A stretch of 5,770 bases of DNA from an uncultured Rhodocyclaceae bacterium (GCA_903950295.1 CAJBAP010000321.1:1-5770), one strand, 5' to 3'; shown: positions 1 to 5,663, counted from the stretch's first letter. Program-made: numbers and translations. Notes: generated from the sequence alone by a model not told the origin.

Positions 1-2
1 AG

Positions 3-305
3 GCGGGCGACATCCGCTTCGTGTTCCTGCCGGTGCGAGAGACCTTCCAGGTTGCGCGCGAATGGGCGACAAGCCAAAAGTTGCAGCTGCCGCTATTCGA
101 CAGTGGCATCACCGGTAGTGGCGAGAATGTATTCCAACTGGCGGATGGATCCAAACTCCCTGACCGGCAGATTGCGGGGAAATTCCCGACTACCTATGTA
201 ATCGACAAACATGGGCTGGTGGTCTTTGCCCATTTTGGCGATGCCAGTCGTTGGGGCGAGTATGCGGAATTCCTGAAGGATGTAGCGGGGCGCTCAGGAA
301 GATAA
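3..305 (+). CDS. Redoxin/TlpA-like thioredoxin-fold protein, C-terminal part (5' end outside window)
   Basis: The reading frame is open from the first bases of the window, so the gene begins upstream; the GTG at 21 is an internal valine within GDIRFVFLPVRET, not a start. About 101 residues are visible. They contain FPTTYVIDKHGLVVFAHFG: the Pro before TTYVID (codon 186-188) is at the usual cis-proline position of thioredoxin folds, followed by the typical strand-turn-strand of TlpA/ResA/AhpC-TSA-like redoxins. A helix (WGEYAEFLKDV) and the TAA stop at 303-305 follow. Any CXXC active site and any signal peptide or lipobox would lie upstream and cannot be seen, so a thiol-disulfide role is a family-level inference. 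The gene converges on the moeA-like gene with a 5-nt gap and is probably not part of that operon. Confidence 0.75.
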   Translation, partial: AGDIRFVFLPVRETFQVAREWATSQKLQLPLFDSGITGSGENVFQLADGSKLPDRQIAGKFPTTYVIDKHGLVVFAHFGDASRWGEYAEFLKDVAGRSGR

Positions 306-310
306 AACCG

Positions 311-1588
311 TCAAACCAGGCCGCTCATTACCTGCACCTGTACCGTCTCGCCAGCGCCGACTTTTTCCCGCTCCGACTCGAGCACGATGAAACAATCGGC
401 TTTGGCCATCGAACTCAGGATGCCCGAGCCTTGCATGCCGGTGGGGCGAACACACCACTCTCCATCCTGTTGAAACAGGATGCCGCGTTGAAACTCTGTT
501 CGCCCCTTGCCTTTTTTCATCGGCTCCACGCAACGCGCCGAAAAAGTGGGGAATGGTGTCACGGGGGTGACGCCGGATAGCTTGAGAATGGCGGGAAGGA
601 CGAACTGGTAGAAGGTGACCATCACCGCGACCGGGTTGCCAGGCAGGCCGAAAAGCCAAGCGCCCGGTTGGTTGGCACCATCGGGTTGAATGCGGCCAAA
701 AGCCATCGGTCGGCCGGGTTTCATGGCGATCTTCCAGAAGGCGACCTCACCCAGTTGTCGCATCAACTGCTTGATGAAGTCAGCCTCGCCTACCGAAACG
801 CCACCGCTGGTGATGATGGCGTCGGCGCAGTTGGCAGCTTCACGAAATGCCGCTTCCAGCGCGGCCGGATTGTCTTTCACCACGCCCATGTCGATGACTT
901 CGCAGCCCAACCGGGTGAGCATGCCCCACAGCGTATAGCGGTTGCTGTCATATACCGCACCGGGAAACAGCGGCGTGCCGATTGAGCACAGTTCATCACC
1001 GGTCGAAAACAGGGCGACACGCACGCGGCGGCGCACGGAGACCTCCGCGACGCCCAGCGAGGCGATGATGCCCAGTTCGGCCGGCCGCAATTTTTTTCCC
1101 TCAGGAATGGCCGCACCGCCGGTGAGCAGATCCTCGCCGGCGCGGCGGACGTTCTGCTCGCGACGCTGGCCGGGAGGGATGATGACAGTATCCCCCTCGA
1201 TACGGACAACTTCCTGAATCACCACCGCGTCGACCTCGGGCGGCAATAGCGCCCCGGTCATGATGCGTGCCGTCTCGCCAGCGCCGACTTTTTTCTCCAG
1301 GGCGCGGCCGGCGAAAGCGGTGCCGATGTTCTTTAGCCGTGTCTCACCATCAGATGCAAGATCGGCATGGCGGACCGCCCAACCGTCCATCGCGGAGTTG
1401 TCATGCGCCGGCACATCGACCGGGGAGATGACATCCTCGGCCAGCACACGATCCAGCGCTTGGCGCACGAACACCCGTTCGTGGCCGTTGACGGGCGACA
1501 GGGTATCGAGCATGAGTTGGCGGGCGCGCTCGACGGAAAGCGAGTTTGGATCGTAATCGTCCAGGCAGGTGAAATTGAGTGAGGTCAT
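311..1588 (-). CDS. moeA: MoeA-family molybdopterin metal insertase (aorE-type, probably tungsten insertion)
   Basis: This 425-residue protein is close to the usual MoeA length of about 410. MoeA hydrolyses adenylylated molybdopterin and inserts molybdate or tungstate into the dithiolene, in the cytoplasm. Visible MoeA signatures in order are DVPAHDNSAMDGWAVR (58-73, with the conserved DNSAMDG substrate segment), IMTGALLPP (109-117) with VDAVVIQE, FSTGDEL (194-200), TSGGVSVGEADFIKQ (260-274), MKPGRPMAFG (289-298) and FGLPGNPVAVMVTF (313-326). A beta-rich C-terminal domain IV runs from about 345 to 425. The ATG at 1588 lies 9 nt after the stop of the MoaD-like gene. No good Shine-Dalgarno precedes it, so translation may be coupled to that gene. 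The position as last gene of an aldehyde oxidoreductase operon suggests a dedicated W insertase like AorE of Aromatoleum, but a general MoeA role cannot be excluded from sequence. A 24-nt exact repeat occurs within the gene (343-366 and 1270-1293). Confidence 0.93.
   Translation of the reverse strand: MTSLNFTCLDDYDPNSLSVERARQLMLDTLSPVNGHERVFVRQALDRVLAEDVISPVDVPAHDNSAMDGWAVRHADLASDGETRLKNIGTAFAGRALEKKVGAGETARIMTGALLPPEVDAVVIQEVVRIEGDTVIIPPGQRREQNVRRAGEDLLTGGAAIPEGKKLRPAELGIIASLGVAEVSVRRRVRVALFSTGDELCSIGTPLFPGAVYDSNRYTLWGMLTRLGCEVIDMGVVKDNPAALEAAFREAANCADAIITSGGVSVGEADFIKQLMRQLGEVAFWKIAMKPGRPMAFGRIQPDGANQPGAWLFGLPGNPVAVMVTFYQFVLPAILKLSGVTPVTPFPTFSARCVEPMKKGKGRTEFQRGILFQQDGEWCVRPTGMQGSGILSSMAKADCFIVLESEREKVGAGETVQVQVMSGLV
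343..366. repeat. 24-nt exact direct repeat within moeA, copy near the 3' end
   Basis: This stretch is identical over 24 nt to 1270-1293 and in the same orientation. Both copies are in the same reading frame of the moeA-like gene. This one encodes the segment KVGAGETV (residues 409-416) in the C-terminal domain. Confidence 0.85.
1270..1293. repeat. 24-nt exact direct repeat within moeA, copy near the 5' end
   Basis: Second copy of the repeat at 343-366, 927 nt (309 codons) away. It encodes KVGAGETA (residues 100-107), just before the IMTGALLPP motif. Confidence 0.85.
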
Positions 1589-1597
1589 GGCGAGATT

Positions 1598-1852
1598 CTA
1601 TCCGCCTGCGATGGGCGGCCAGATGGCCAGGGTTTCGCCATCTTTCAGCATGCGCGTACCCCGTTCCGCCGGCGGCACGAAACTGCCATCGACCAGCACC
1701 AGGTGACAGGACTTCAGCGGCAGGCCGAAACGCTCGATCACCTGAAGAATCGTGGCACCTTCCTCCAGTTCGAGGAGGAGGGCGTTGCTCTGCTTCGCCT
1801 CTGGCGGCAGGTAGTCCTGCAACATCGCAAACAGCTTGAAGCTAATATTCAC
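1598..1852 (-). CDS. aorD: MoaD/ThiS-family sulfur carrier (aorD-type)
   Basis: This is an 84-residue beta-grasp protein, the normal MoaD length. It starts MNISFKLFAMLQDYLP, the typical MoaD first strand and helix. It ends AIWPPIAGG, with the Gly-Gly tail that a MoeB-type enzyme adenylates and converts to a thiocarboxylate. Mid-protein features are LEEGATILQVIERFGL (29-44) and DGETLAIWPP (72-81). The start is GTG at 1852, preceded by AGAGGG (1862-1857) with a short 4-nt spacer; it is 18 nt past the stop of the upstream oxidoreductase gene. In MoaD the thiocarboxylate supplies the dithiolene sulfurs of molybdopterin with the MoaE partner, and no moaE is in the window. Its place between aorC and the MoeA-like gene implies a role in building or sulfurating the tungstopterin of the aldehyde oxidoreductase. 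A ThiS role is less likely in this context. Confidence 0.88.
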   Translation of the reverse strand: MNISFKLFAMLQDYLPPEAKQSNALLLELEEGATILQVIERFGLPLKSCHLVLVDGSFVPPAERGTRMLKDGETLAIWPPIAGG

Positions 1853-1856
1853 GAGG

Positions 1857-1862
1857 CCCTCT
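1857..1862 (-). promoter_or_regulatory. Ribosome binding site supporting a GTG start of the MoaD-like gene
   Basis: The minus strand reads AGAGGG followed by CCTC and GTG. The spacer is short at 4 nt, but the family N-terminus (NISFKLFA) begins exactly at this GTG. The next in-frame ATG would remove the first beta strand. The site lies in the 18-nt gap after the aorC stop codon. Confidence 0.5.
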
Positions 1863-1870
1863 GGTAGCCG

Positions 1871-3127
1871 TTATGCCGCTTTTTGAGCAGTCGCCAGATA
1901 GGCCGCCATGAAGGAGGTCGGATCGGCCAGCAGGCGTTCTTTCCAGATGCCCAGCGGTGTGCGGGTCTGAATCAGGCCGCGCAACACGCCGATGTGATCG
2001 GTCCAGCCGATGCTGGTGGCGCCGATCAGCACGTCGTCCTTGAACTGGAGCGAGAGGTAGCGATAGTTGGCCTCATCGACCAGTTCGACGCCAATACCAC
2101 CCTTTGCGCTTTCTTCACCCTGCCATTGACCGAAAGAGCTCGAGATGAGGCCCAGCGTATCGAGCACGTTGATGGCGAGACTGCCAATGAAGTCGGTTTC
2201 GCCCCCGGCCATGTTGATCGCAGCGATACGGGCCTGTTCGACGGCATTGGGTTGAATGGCGTTGATTTCAGTCTTGCCGGTGATAAAGTCGCGCGCCTGC
2301 GCCACATCACCGGCGGCAAAGATGTTGGGCAGGTTGGTGCGCATGCGCTCGTCCACGACGATGCCGCTCTCGATGGCGATGCCGCTGCCGGCCAGAAAAT
2401 CAATGCCCGGCTTGACGCCGACGACGCTCAGGTAAAGGTCTGCCGGCAGGATTTCACCGGTCGTCAGCGTTACCTTCAAGGTGCTACCGTCCGGTTCGAT
2501 CTTCGCCGTCTGGGTCTTGCCCATCACGTGAACCCCATGCTCGGCGCACCAGCGCCCGATCATTGCGCTGGCTTTGGGCGGCATCATGCGCGACACCATG
2601 CGGCCGCTGCGGATCAGGACGGTCAAGTCGGCGCCGCGCGACATCAGGCCCTGGATGATGATGCAGCCGACGAAGCCCGCACCCATCTGTACCACGCGCG
2701 TACCTGGACGCAACGAGGCAATGATGGCGCGCGCATCGGCCAGCGTCCAGCAGGTGTGCACACCCGGCAGATCGATGCCGGGTACCTTCTCGCGACTGGG
2801 CACCGAGCCCGTTGCGATCAGCAGGCGGTCGTAGGGCAGCACGCGACCGTCGGCCAGACGCACCGTACCGGCGGCAGGATCGACGGCTGCGGCACGCGTC
2901 TTTTCGATGTCGATGCGCAAGGTACGGTAGTGATCCGGATCGAGGCGCAGGTGCGTACCTTCTTCGCCGATCCGCTGCGACAGCAGGTAGGGGATGGCCA
3001 TGCGCGCGTACGGCGCGGCTTCGCCTTCGCCATCGAGTACCGTGATGCTGGCAGCAGGATCAAGTTTGCGCAGTTGTTCTGCCGCCGTGATGCCGGCTGG
3101 GCCGGCGCCGATAATGACGTGTTTCAT
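1871..3127 (-). CDS. aorC: FAD/NAD(P)-dependent oxidoreductase subunit of the aldehyde oxidoreductase (AorC-like)
   Basis: This 418-residue flavoprotein belongs to the NADH:rubredoxin/ferredoxin reductase-like pyridine nucleotide-disulfide superfamily. Visible parts are the N-terminal FAD Rossmann motif MKHVIIGAGPAG (GxGxxA/G at 7-12), LLIATGSVP (102-110), a second Rossmann motif QMGAGFVG (147-154) for NAD(P), NIFAAGDVAQA (268-278) for the flavin, and a C-terminal domain of about 110 residues. There is no redox-active CXXC, so it is not a disulfide reductase. The predicted role is to exchange electrons between the AorA iron-sulfur chain and NAD(P). The ATG at 3127 is chosen because the FAD motif starts there and GGAG lies 7 nt upstream; the ATG at 3190 would add 21 unrelated residues translated through the terminator hairpin. 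The usual GxGxxGxE glutamate is I156, and the acidic residue at the end of the next strand is I172 or R173. Expression must pass the terminator at 3152-3179. Confidence 0.88.
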   Translation of the reverse strand: MKHVIIGAGPAGITAAEQLRKLDPAASITVLDGEGEAAPYARMAIPYLLSQRIGEEGTHLRLDPDHYRTLRIDIEKTRAAAVDPAAGTVRLADGRVLPYDRLLIATGSVPSREKVPGIDLPGVHTCWTLADARAIIASLRPGTRVVQMGAGFVGCIIIQGLMSRGADLTVLIRSGRMVSRMMPPKASAMIGRWCAEHGVHVMGKTQTAKIEPDGSTLKVTLTTGEILPADLYLSVVGVKPGIDFLAGSGIAIESGIVVDERMRTNLPNIFAAGDVAQARDFITGKTEINAIQPNAVEQARIAAINMAGGETDFIGSLAINVLDTLGLISSSFGQWQGEESAKGGIGVELVDEANYRYLSLQFKDDVLIGATSIGWTDHIGVLRGLIQTRTPLGIWKERLLADPTSFMAAYLATAQKAA

Positions 3128-3134
3128 GTGCGGA

Positions 3135-3138
3135 CTCC
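3135..3138 (-). promoter_or_regulatory. Shine-Dalgarno of aorC
   Basis: The minus strand has GGAG with a 7-nt spacer to the ATG at 3127, which decides this start over the in-frame ATG at 3190. The site lies in a small symmetric element, GACTCGGAGTC (3143-3133), that could pair weakly. Confidence 0.65.
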
Positions 3139-3151
3139 GAGTCTGAGAGAC

Positions 3152-3179
3152 AAAAAGGGGACCGGCTTGGCCGGTCCCC
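3152..3179 (-). terminator. Intrinsic terminator/attenuator between aorB and aorC
   Basis: Read on the minus strand, GGGGACCGGC, the loop CAA and GCCGGTCCCC form a perfect 10-bp GC-rich stem with a 3-nt loop, followed at once by TTTTTG. The hairpin starts 27 nt after the aorB stop, and the T tract ends 24 nt before the aorC ATG. On the plus strand the hairpin is followed by GATAG with no T run, so it terminates only minus-strand transcripts. Because three more genes of the same system follow downstream, it probably acts as a partial terminator that lowers expression of aorC and the two cofactor genes relative to aorA and aorB. Confidence 0.88.
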
Positions 3180-3205
3180 GATAGCTTCATTGCACCACTG
3201 ACAGA

Positions 3206-5053
3206 CTACAGACCAAGGCGGCCAAGTGTTTCCTTGGTCGGCACGCCCTGCTCATCCCAACCACGCAGCTGGTAGTACTCGGGACGCATCTTGTCGATGC
3301 CGCTCACCAGCCCCTTGGCCGGGCCGGTCTTGGCCGGTTCGGTCTTCAGGCGCGGTGGCAGATCGTCATCCTTGGCGGTAAAGCCGGCGGCGTTGTTGAA
3401 CAGGCGCTCCATGTTGTAGATGCGCTCGCCGACTTCGGCCAGCTTTTCCATGGTCCAGTTGCCTTCGCAGGCCGCGTCGAGCTGCGGCTGCAGGTCGGCC
3501 AGCGACCACGCAAAGGTGGTGAACACGCAGACGCCGGCGGAGTCGAATACCGAAGTGGCGTCCTGGAAGGCCTTGACCAGACCGGCCTTGCCTTCCGTCA
3601 CCAGCGGATCGGTCTTGAACGGGATGCCGAGTACCTCGGAAGCCACGGTGTAGCTGCGCAGGTGGCAGGCACCGCGGTTGGAGGTGGCGTAGGTCAGGCC
3701 CATGCCCTGGATGCCGCGCGCGTCGTAGGCGGGAAACTCCTGCTTCTTCACCGACATCGAAAGATCCGGCCGGCCGTATTTCTCGCACAGGCGCGCCGAG
3801 CCCAGGCCCAGTTCCTTGCCGAAGCCCTCACCGCGTGCAGTCATCTCGGCCATTTCGCAGACGGCCTTGGCAGACCCGAAGGGGGCTTCCATGCCGATCT
3901 GTTCCTTGGTCAGGATGCCGAGGTCGTAGAGCTCCATGGCTGCGCCGATGGTGGCGCCGAACGAGATGGGATCGAAACCGTCTTCATTGCAGATCAGGTT
4001 GGCATACTGCAAGGCTTCCAGATCGCCCACGCCGTTGGCTGCGCCGAGCGCCCAGGCGGCTTCGTATTCGAGGCCGCCGGACGCGCCCCAGTACTCGGGT
4101 TTGTTGACTACGCTGAAGTGGGTCTCGTCGATCTTGGAGATGCGACCGCAGGCGATGGTGCAGCCGAAGCAGGCGTTGTTGGTGACAAGGTGAGACTTGC
4201 CGTCGCTGGGACGCTTTTCGGCCATGGCTTCGGCCGAAATCTTGCGGCCTTCCTCGAAGTGCACATCGCGGTGGTTGCGCGTCGGCAGGGCGCCCATTTC
4301 GTTGATGACGTTCATCAGCACCTGGGTGCCGTAGGTCGGCAGGCCTTGACCGGTGACAGCGTTGTCCGCCAGCACCTTCTTGGCGGCAACGGTAGCAGCC
4401 ATGAAGGCTTTTGGATCCCGGATGGTCGAAACACCGTTGGTACCGCGCACCGCGACGGCCTTGAGGTTCTTCGACCCCATCACGGTGCCGACACCGGAAC
4501 GGCCGGCGGCACGATGCAGGTCATTGATGATGCAGGCGTAGAGCACGCCGTTCTCGCCGGCACGGCCGATGCTGCAGACGCGGGTGAGGGGGTCCTGGTG
4601 GGTCTTCTTGATGGTCTCTTCGGTCTGCCAGGTGGACTTGCCCCACAGGTGGGCGGCGTCCTTGAGCTCGGCCTTGTCGTTCTCGATCGAAAGATAAACC
4701 GGCTTCGGGCTCTTGCCCTCGAAGATGATCATGTCCCAGCCGGCAAACTTGAGCTCGGCGCCAAAATAGCCACCCGAGTTCGAGCAGGCGATGGCGCCGG
4801 TTAGCGCGCCCTTGGTCACGACCGAATAGCGGCCGCCAGTCGATACCGGCGTGCCGGTGAGCGGACCGGTGGTCATGATCATCTTGTTGGCGGGTGAGAG
4901 CGGATCGACCTTGGGATCGACTTCACTGACGAAGTACTTTGTCGCCAGACCGCGCTGGCCGAGGTATTGCTGTGCCCACTCCATGTTGAGGGGTTCGGAT
5001 TTGCAGGTGCCGTTGGTCAAATCAACGCGCAGAACTTTACGTGTCCATGCCAT
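3206..5053 (-). CDS. aorB: Tungsten-containing aldehyde:ferredoxin oxidoreductase, catalytic subunit (AorB-like)
   Basis: This 615-residue protein has the usual AOR-family length. It would oxidise aldehydes to carboxylates, or reduce acids in reverse, at a W-bis-pyranopterin with one adjacent [4Fe-4S] cluster. The N-terminal domain (about 1-210) begins WTRKVLRVDLTNG and contains TTGPLTGTPVSTGGRYSVVTKG (61-82) and GRSGVGTVMGSKNLKAVAVRG (184-204), both typical of AOR. Cluster ligands are CFGCTIAC (C295, C298, C302) and the last Cys of DSAGVC (504-509), matching the family CXXCXXXC and DXXGLC pattern. The other pterin-binding motif reads NEDGFD (356-361) where DXXGLD is expected. LEYEAAWALG (328-337) carries the likely active-site Glu (E331), and GACHLR (461-466) the likely His (H464), by alignment from memory to Pyrococcus AOR Glu313 and His448. 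The ATG at 5053 has AAGGAG 7 nt upstream; the longer frame from 5185 overlaps aorA and adds 44 low-complexity residues, so it is rejected. There is no signal peptide, so it is cytoplasmic. Confidence 0.95.
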   Translation of the reverse strand: MAWTRKVLRVDLTNGTCKSEPLNMEWAQQYLGQRGLATKYFVSEVDPKVDPLSPANKMIMTTGPLTGTPVSTGGRYSVVTKGALTGAIACSNSGGYFGAELKFAGWDMIIFEGKSPKPVYLSIENDKAELKDAAHLWGKSTWQTEETIKKTHQDPLTRVCSIGRAGENGVLYACIINDLHRAAGRSGVGTVMGSKNLKAVAVRGTNGVSTIRDPKAFMAATVAAKKVLADNAVTGQGLPTYGTQVLMNVINEMGALPTRNHRDVHFEEGRKISAEAMAEKRPSDGKSHLVTNNACFGCTIACGRISKIDETHFSVVNKPEYWGASGGLEYEAAWALGAANGVGDLEALQYANLICNEDGFDPISFGATIGAAMELYDLGILTKEQIGMEAPFGSAKAVCEMAEMTARGEGFGKELGLGSARLCEKYGRPDLSMSVKKQEFPAYDARGIQGMGLTYATSNRGACHLRSYTVASEVLGIPFKTDPLVTEGKAGLVKAFQDATSVFDSAGVCVFTTFAWSLADLQPQLDAACEGNWTMEKLAEVGERIYNMERLFNNAAGFTAKDDDLPPRLKTEPAKTGPAKGLVSGIDKMRPEYYQLRGWDEQGVPTKETLGRLGL

Positions 5054-5060
5054 GTCAGGT

Positions 5061-5066
5061 CTCCTT
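5061..5066 (-). promoter_or_regulatory. Shine-Dalgarno of aorB
   Basis: AAGGAG on the minus strand with a 7-nt spacer to the ATG at 5053. It lies in the 16-nt gap after the aorA stop and settles the start against the long upstream in-frame extension. Confidence 0.75.
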
Positions 5067-5069
5067 CGA

Positions 5070-5549
5070 TCAGGCGCTGGCGCGCGTTGCGTTGTCGGTC
5101 TTGCCGGCCCAGGCGCGCATCTTGTCGAGTCCGGTCCAGTCGGCGTCGACGTAGGTGATGGCACCGGTCGGGCAGGCGGTGGCACAGGCGGGGTCGCCGC
5201 CGCAGAGGTCGCACTTCTGCACTTTGCCGGTAGCGGCCACGTAATTCACGGTACCGAACGGGCAGGCGATCGTGCATACCTTGCAACCGACGCAGGTGGC
5301 TTCATTGACGACTTTGGCGCCCGTTGCGGCATCGACGCGGATGGCATCGACAGGGCAGGCGTACAGGCACCAGGCTTCGGCGCACTGGGTGCAGGTGTAG
5401 GGCACCTTGCGTCCTTCATGCTCGAAATCGAAGATCTTGATGCGTGACTTGGCGGTAATGAACACGCCGTAGTTCTCGTAGGAACACGCCATTTCGCACT
5501 GCAGGCAGCCGGTGCATTTGTTGGCGTCGATGTGCAACGATTTCTGCAT
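5070..5549 (-). CDS. aorA: Polyferredoxin-type electron-transfer subunit with four [4Fe-4S] sites (AorA-like)
   Basis: This 159-residue protein has exactly 16 cysteines in four groups: C12/15/18/22, C53/56/61/65, C86/89/92/96 and C113/116/122/126. Paired across the fold, as in HycB/CooF/DmsB-type subunits, they would hold four [4Fe-4S] clusters. There is no signal peptide. Charged residues dominate the C-terminal tail after about 133, which ends in TRASA. As first gene of an aldehyde oxidoreductase operon, 16 nt before aorB, it is the predicted electron wire from the tungsten subunit to the flavoprotein. In A. aromaticum the orthologous subunit is reported to polymerise into a filament. The ATG at 5549 has a near-perfect AGGAGG 7 nt upstream. 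CooF-like or formate-dehydrogenase-like subunits share the fold, so the assignment to Aor rests on context. Confidence 0.92.
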   Translation of the reverse strand: MQKSLHIDANKCTGCLQCEMACSYENYGVFITAKSRIKIFDFEHEGRKVPYTCTQCAEAWCLYACPVDAIRVDAATGAKVVNEATCVGCKVCTIACPFGTVNYVAATGKVQKCDLCGGDPACATACPTGAITYVDADWTGLDKMRAWAGKTDNATRASA

Positions 5550-5556
5550 TTCTCAC

Positions 5557-5562
5557 CCTCCT
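5557..5562 (-). promoter_or_regulatory. Strong Shine-Dalgarno of aorA
   Basis: AGGAGG on the minus strand, 7 nt before the ATG at 5549. It is the strongest site in the operon and fits high expression of the filament-forming subunit. Confidence 0.75.
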
Positions 5563-5579
5563 GTGTCGGTTGTTGTTGG

Positions 5580-5624
5580 CTCGATCCACCCGCGAAAATG
5601 AAAAGGCAACTTCCATGGATCAAG
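5580..5624 (-). promoter_or_regulatory. Inverted repeat / leader hairpin upstream of aorA
   Basis: On the minus strand CTTGATCCA (5624-5616) can pair with TGGATCGAG (5588-5580), giving 9 bp including one G-U, with a 27-nt loop. The mismatch is a wobble pair only in the minus-strand RNA. If the promoter at 5635-5663 is real, the hairpin would start within a few nucleotides of the transcript's 5' end. It could stabilise the mRNA, act as a regulatory leader, or be a DNA operator. There is no T run after it, so it is not a terminator. Confidence 0.4.
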
Positions 5625-5634
5625 AATTTTCATC

Positions 5635-5663
5635 AGCCTAGCAAAAGAAGTAAGTTGCATCAA
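5635..5663 (-). promoter_or_regulatory. Candidate sigma70-type promoter of the aor operon
   Basis: On the minus strand TTGATG (5663-5658) is followed by a 17-nt spacer and TAGGCT (5640-5635), with TGC directly before the -10, giving an extended -10. The -35 matches 4 of 6 consensus bases and the -10 matches 3 of 6, so the call depends on the ideal spacing and the TGn. The leader to the aorA ATG would be about 80 nt. No sigma54 GG-N10-GC element stands out. A weaker alternative is TTGATC (5623-5618) with CATTTT 17 nt further on. Confidence 0.35.

Noticed and set aside
21..23. GTG at 21 as start of the redoxin gene
   Set aside because: The frame is open to the window edge with redoxin-like sequence before it and no ribosome binding site, so this is an internal valine.
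1883..3184. 433-codon open frame on the plus strand opposite aorC
   Set aside because: It is an antisense shadow of a well-supported flavoprotein; its translation is rich in Asp, His, Arg and Gln with no recognisable fold, as expected for a mirror frame of GC-rich coding DNA.
3128..3190. N-terminal extension of aorC to an ATG at 3190
   Set aside because: It would translate through the terminator hairpin and add residues before the FAD motif, which normally sits at the very N-terminus.
3662..4804. 380-codon open frame on the plus strand opposite aorB
   Set aside because: Antisense shadow of the AOR catalytic gene, which has clear motifs; the plus-strand product has biased composition and no ribosome binding site I could identify.
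5054..5185. N-terminal extension of aorB to an ATG at 5185
   Set aside because: It would overlap the 3' end of aorA by 116 nt and add a Pro/Arg-rich stretch absent from AOR proteins; the ATG at 5053 has AAGGAG at 7 nt and the family N-terminus.
4851..5447. 198-codon open frame on the plus strand spanning the aorA/aorB junction
   Set aside because: It crosses two real genes in antisense, is Gly/Ala/Val-rich, and has no family motif.
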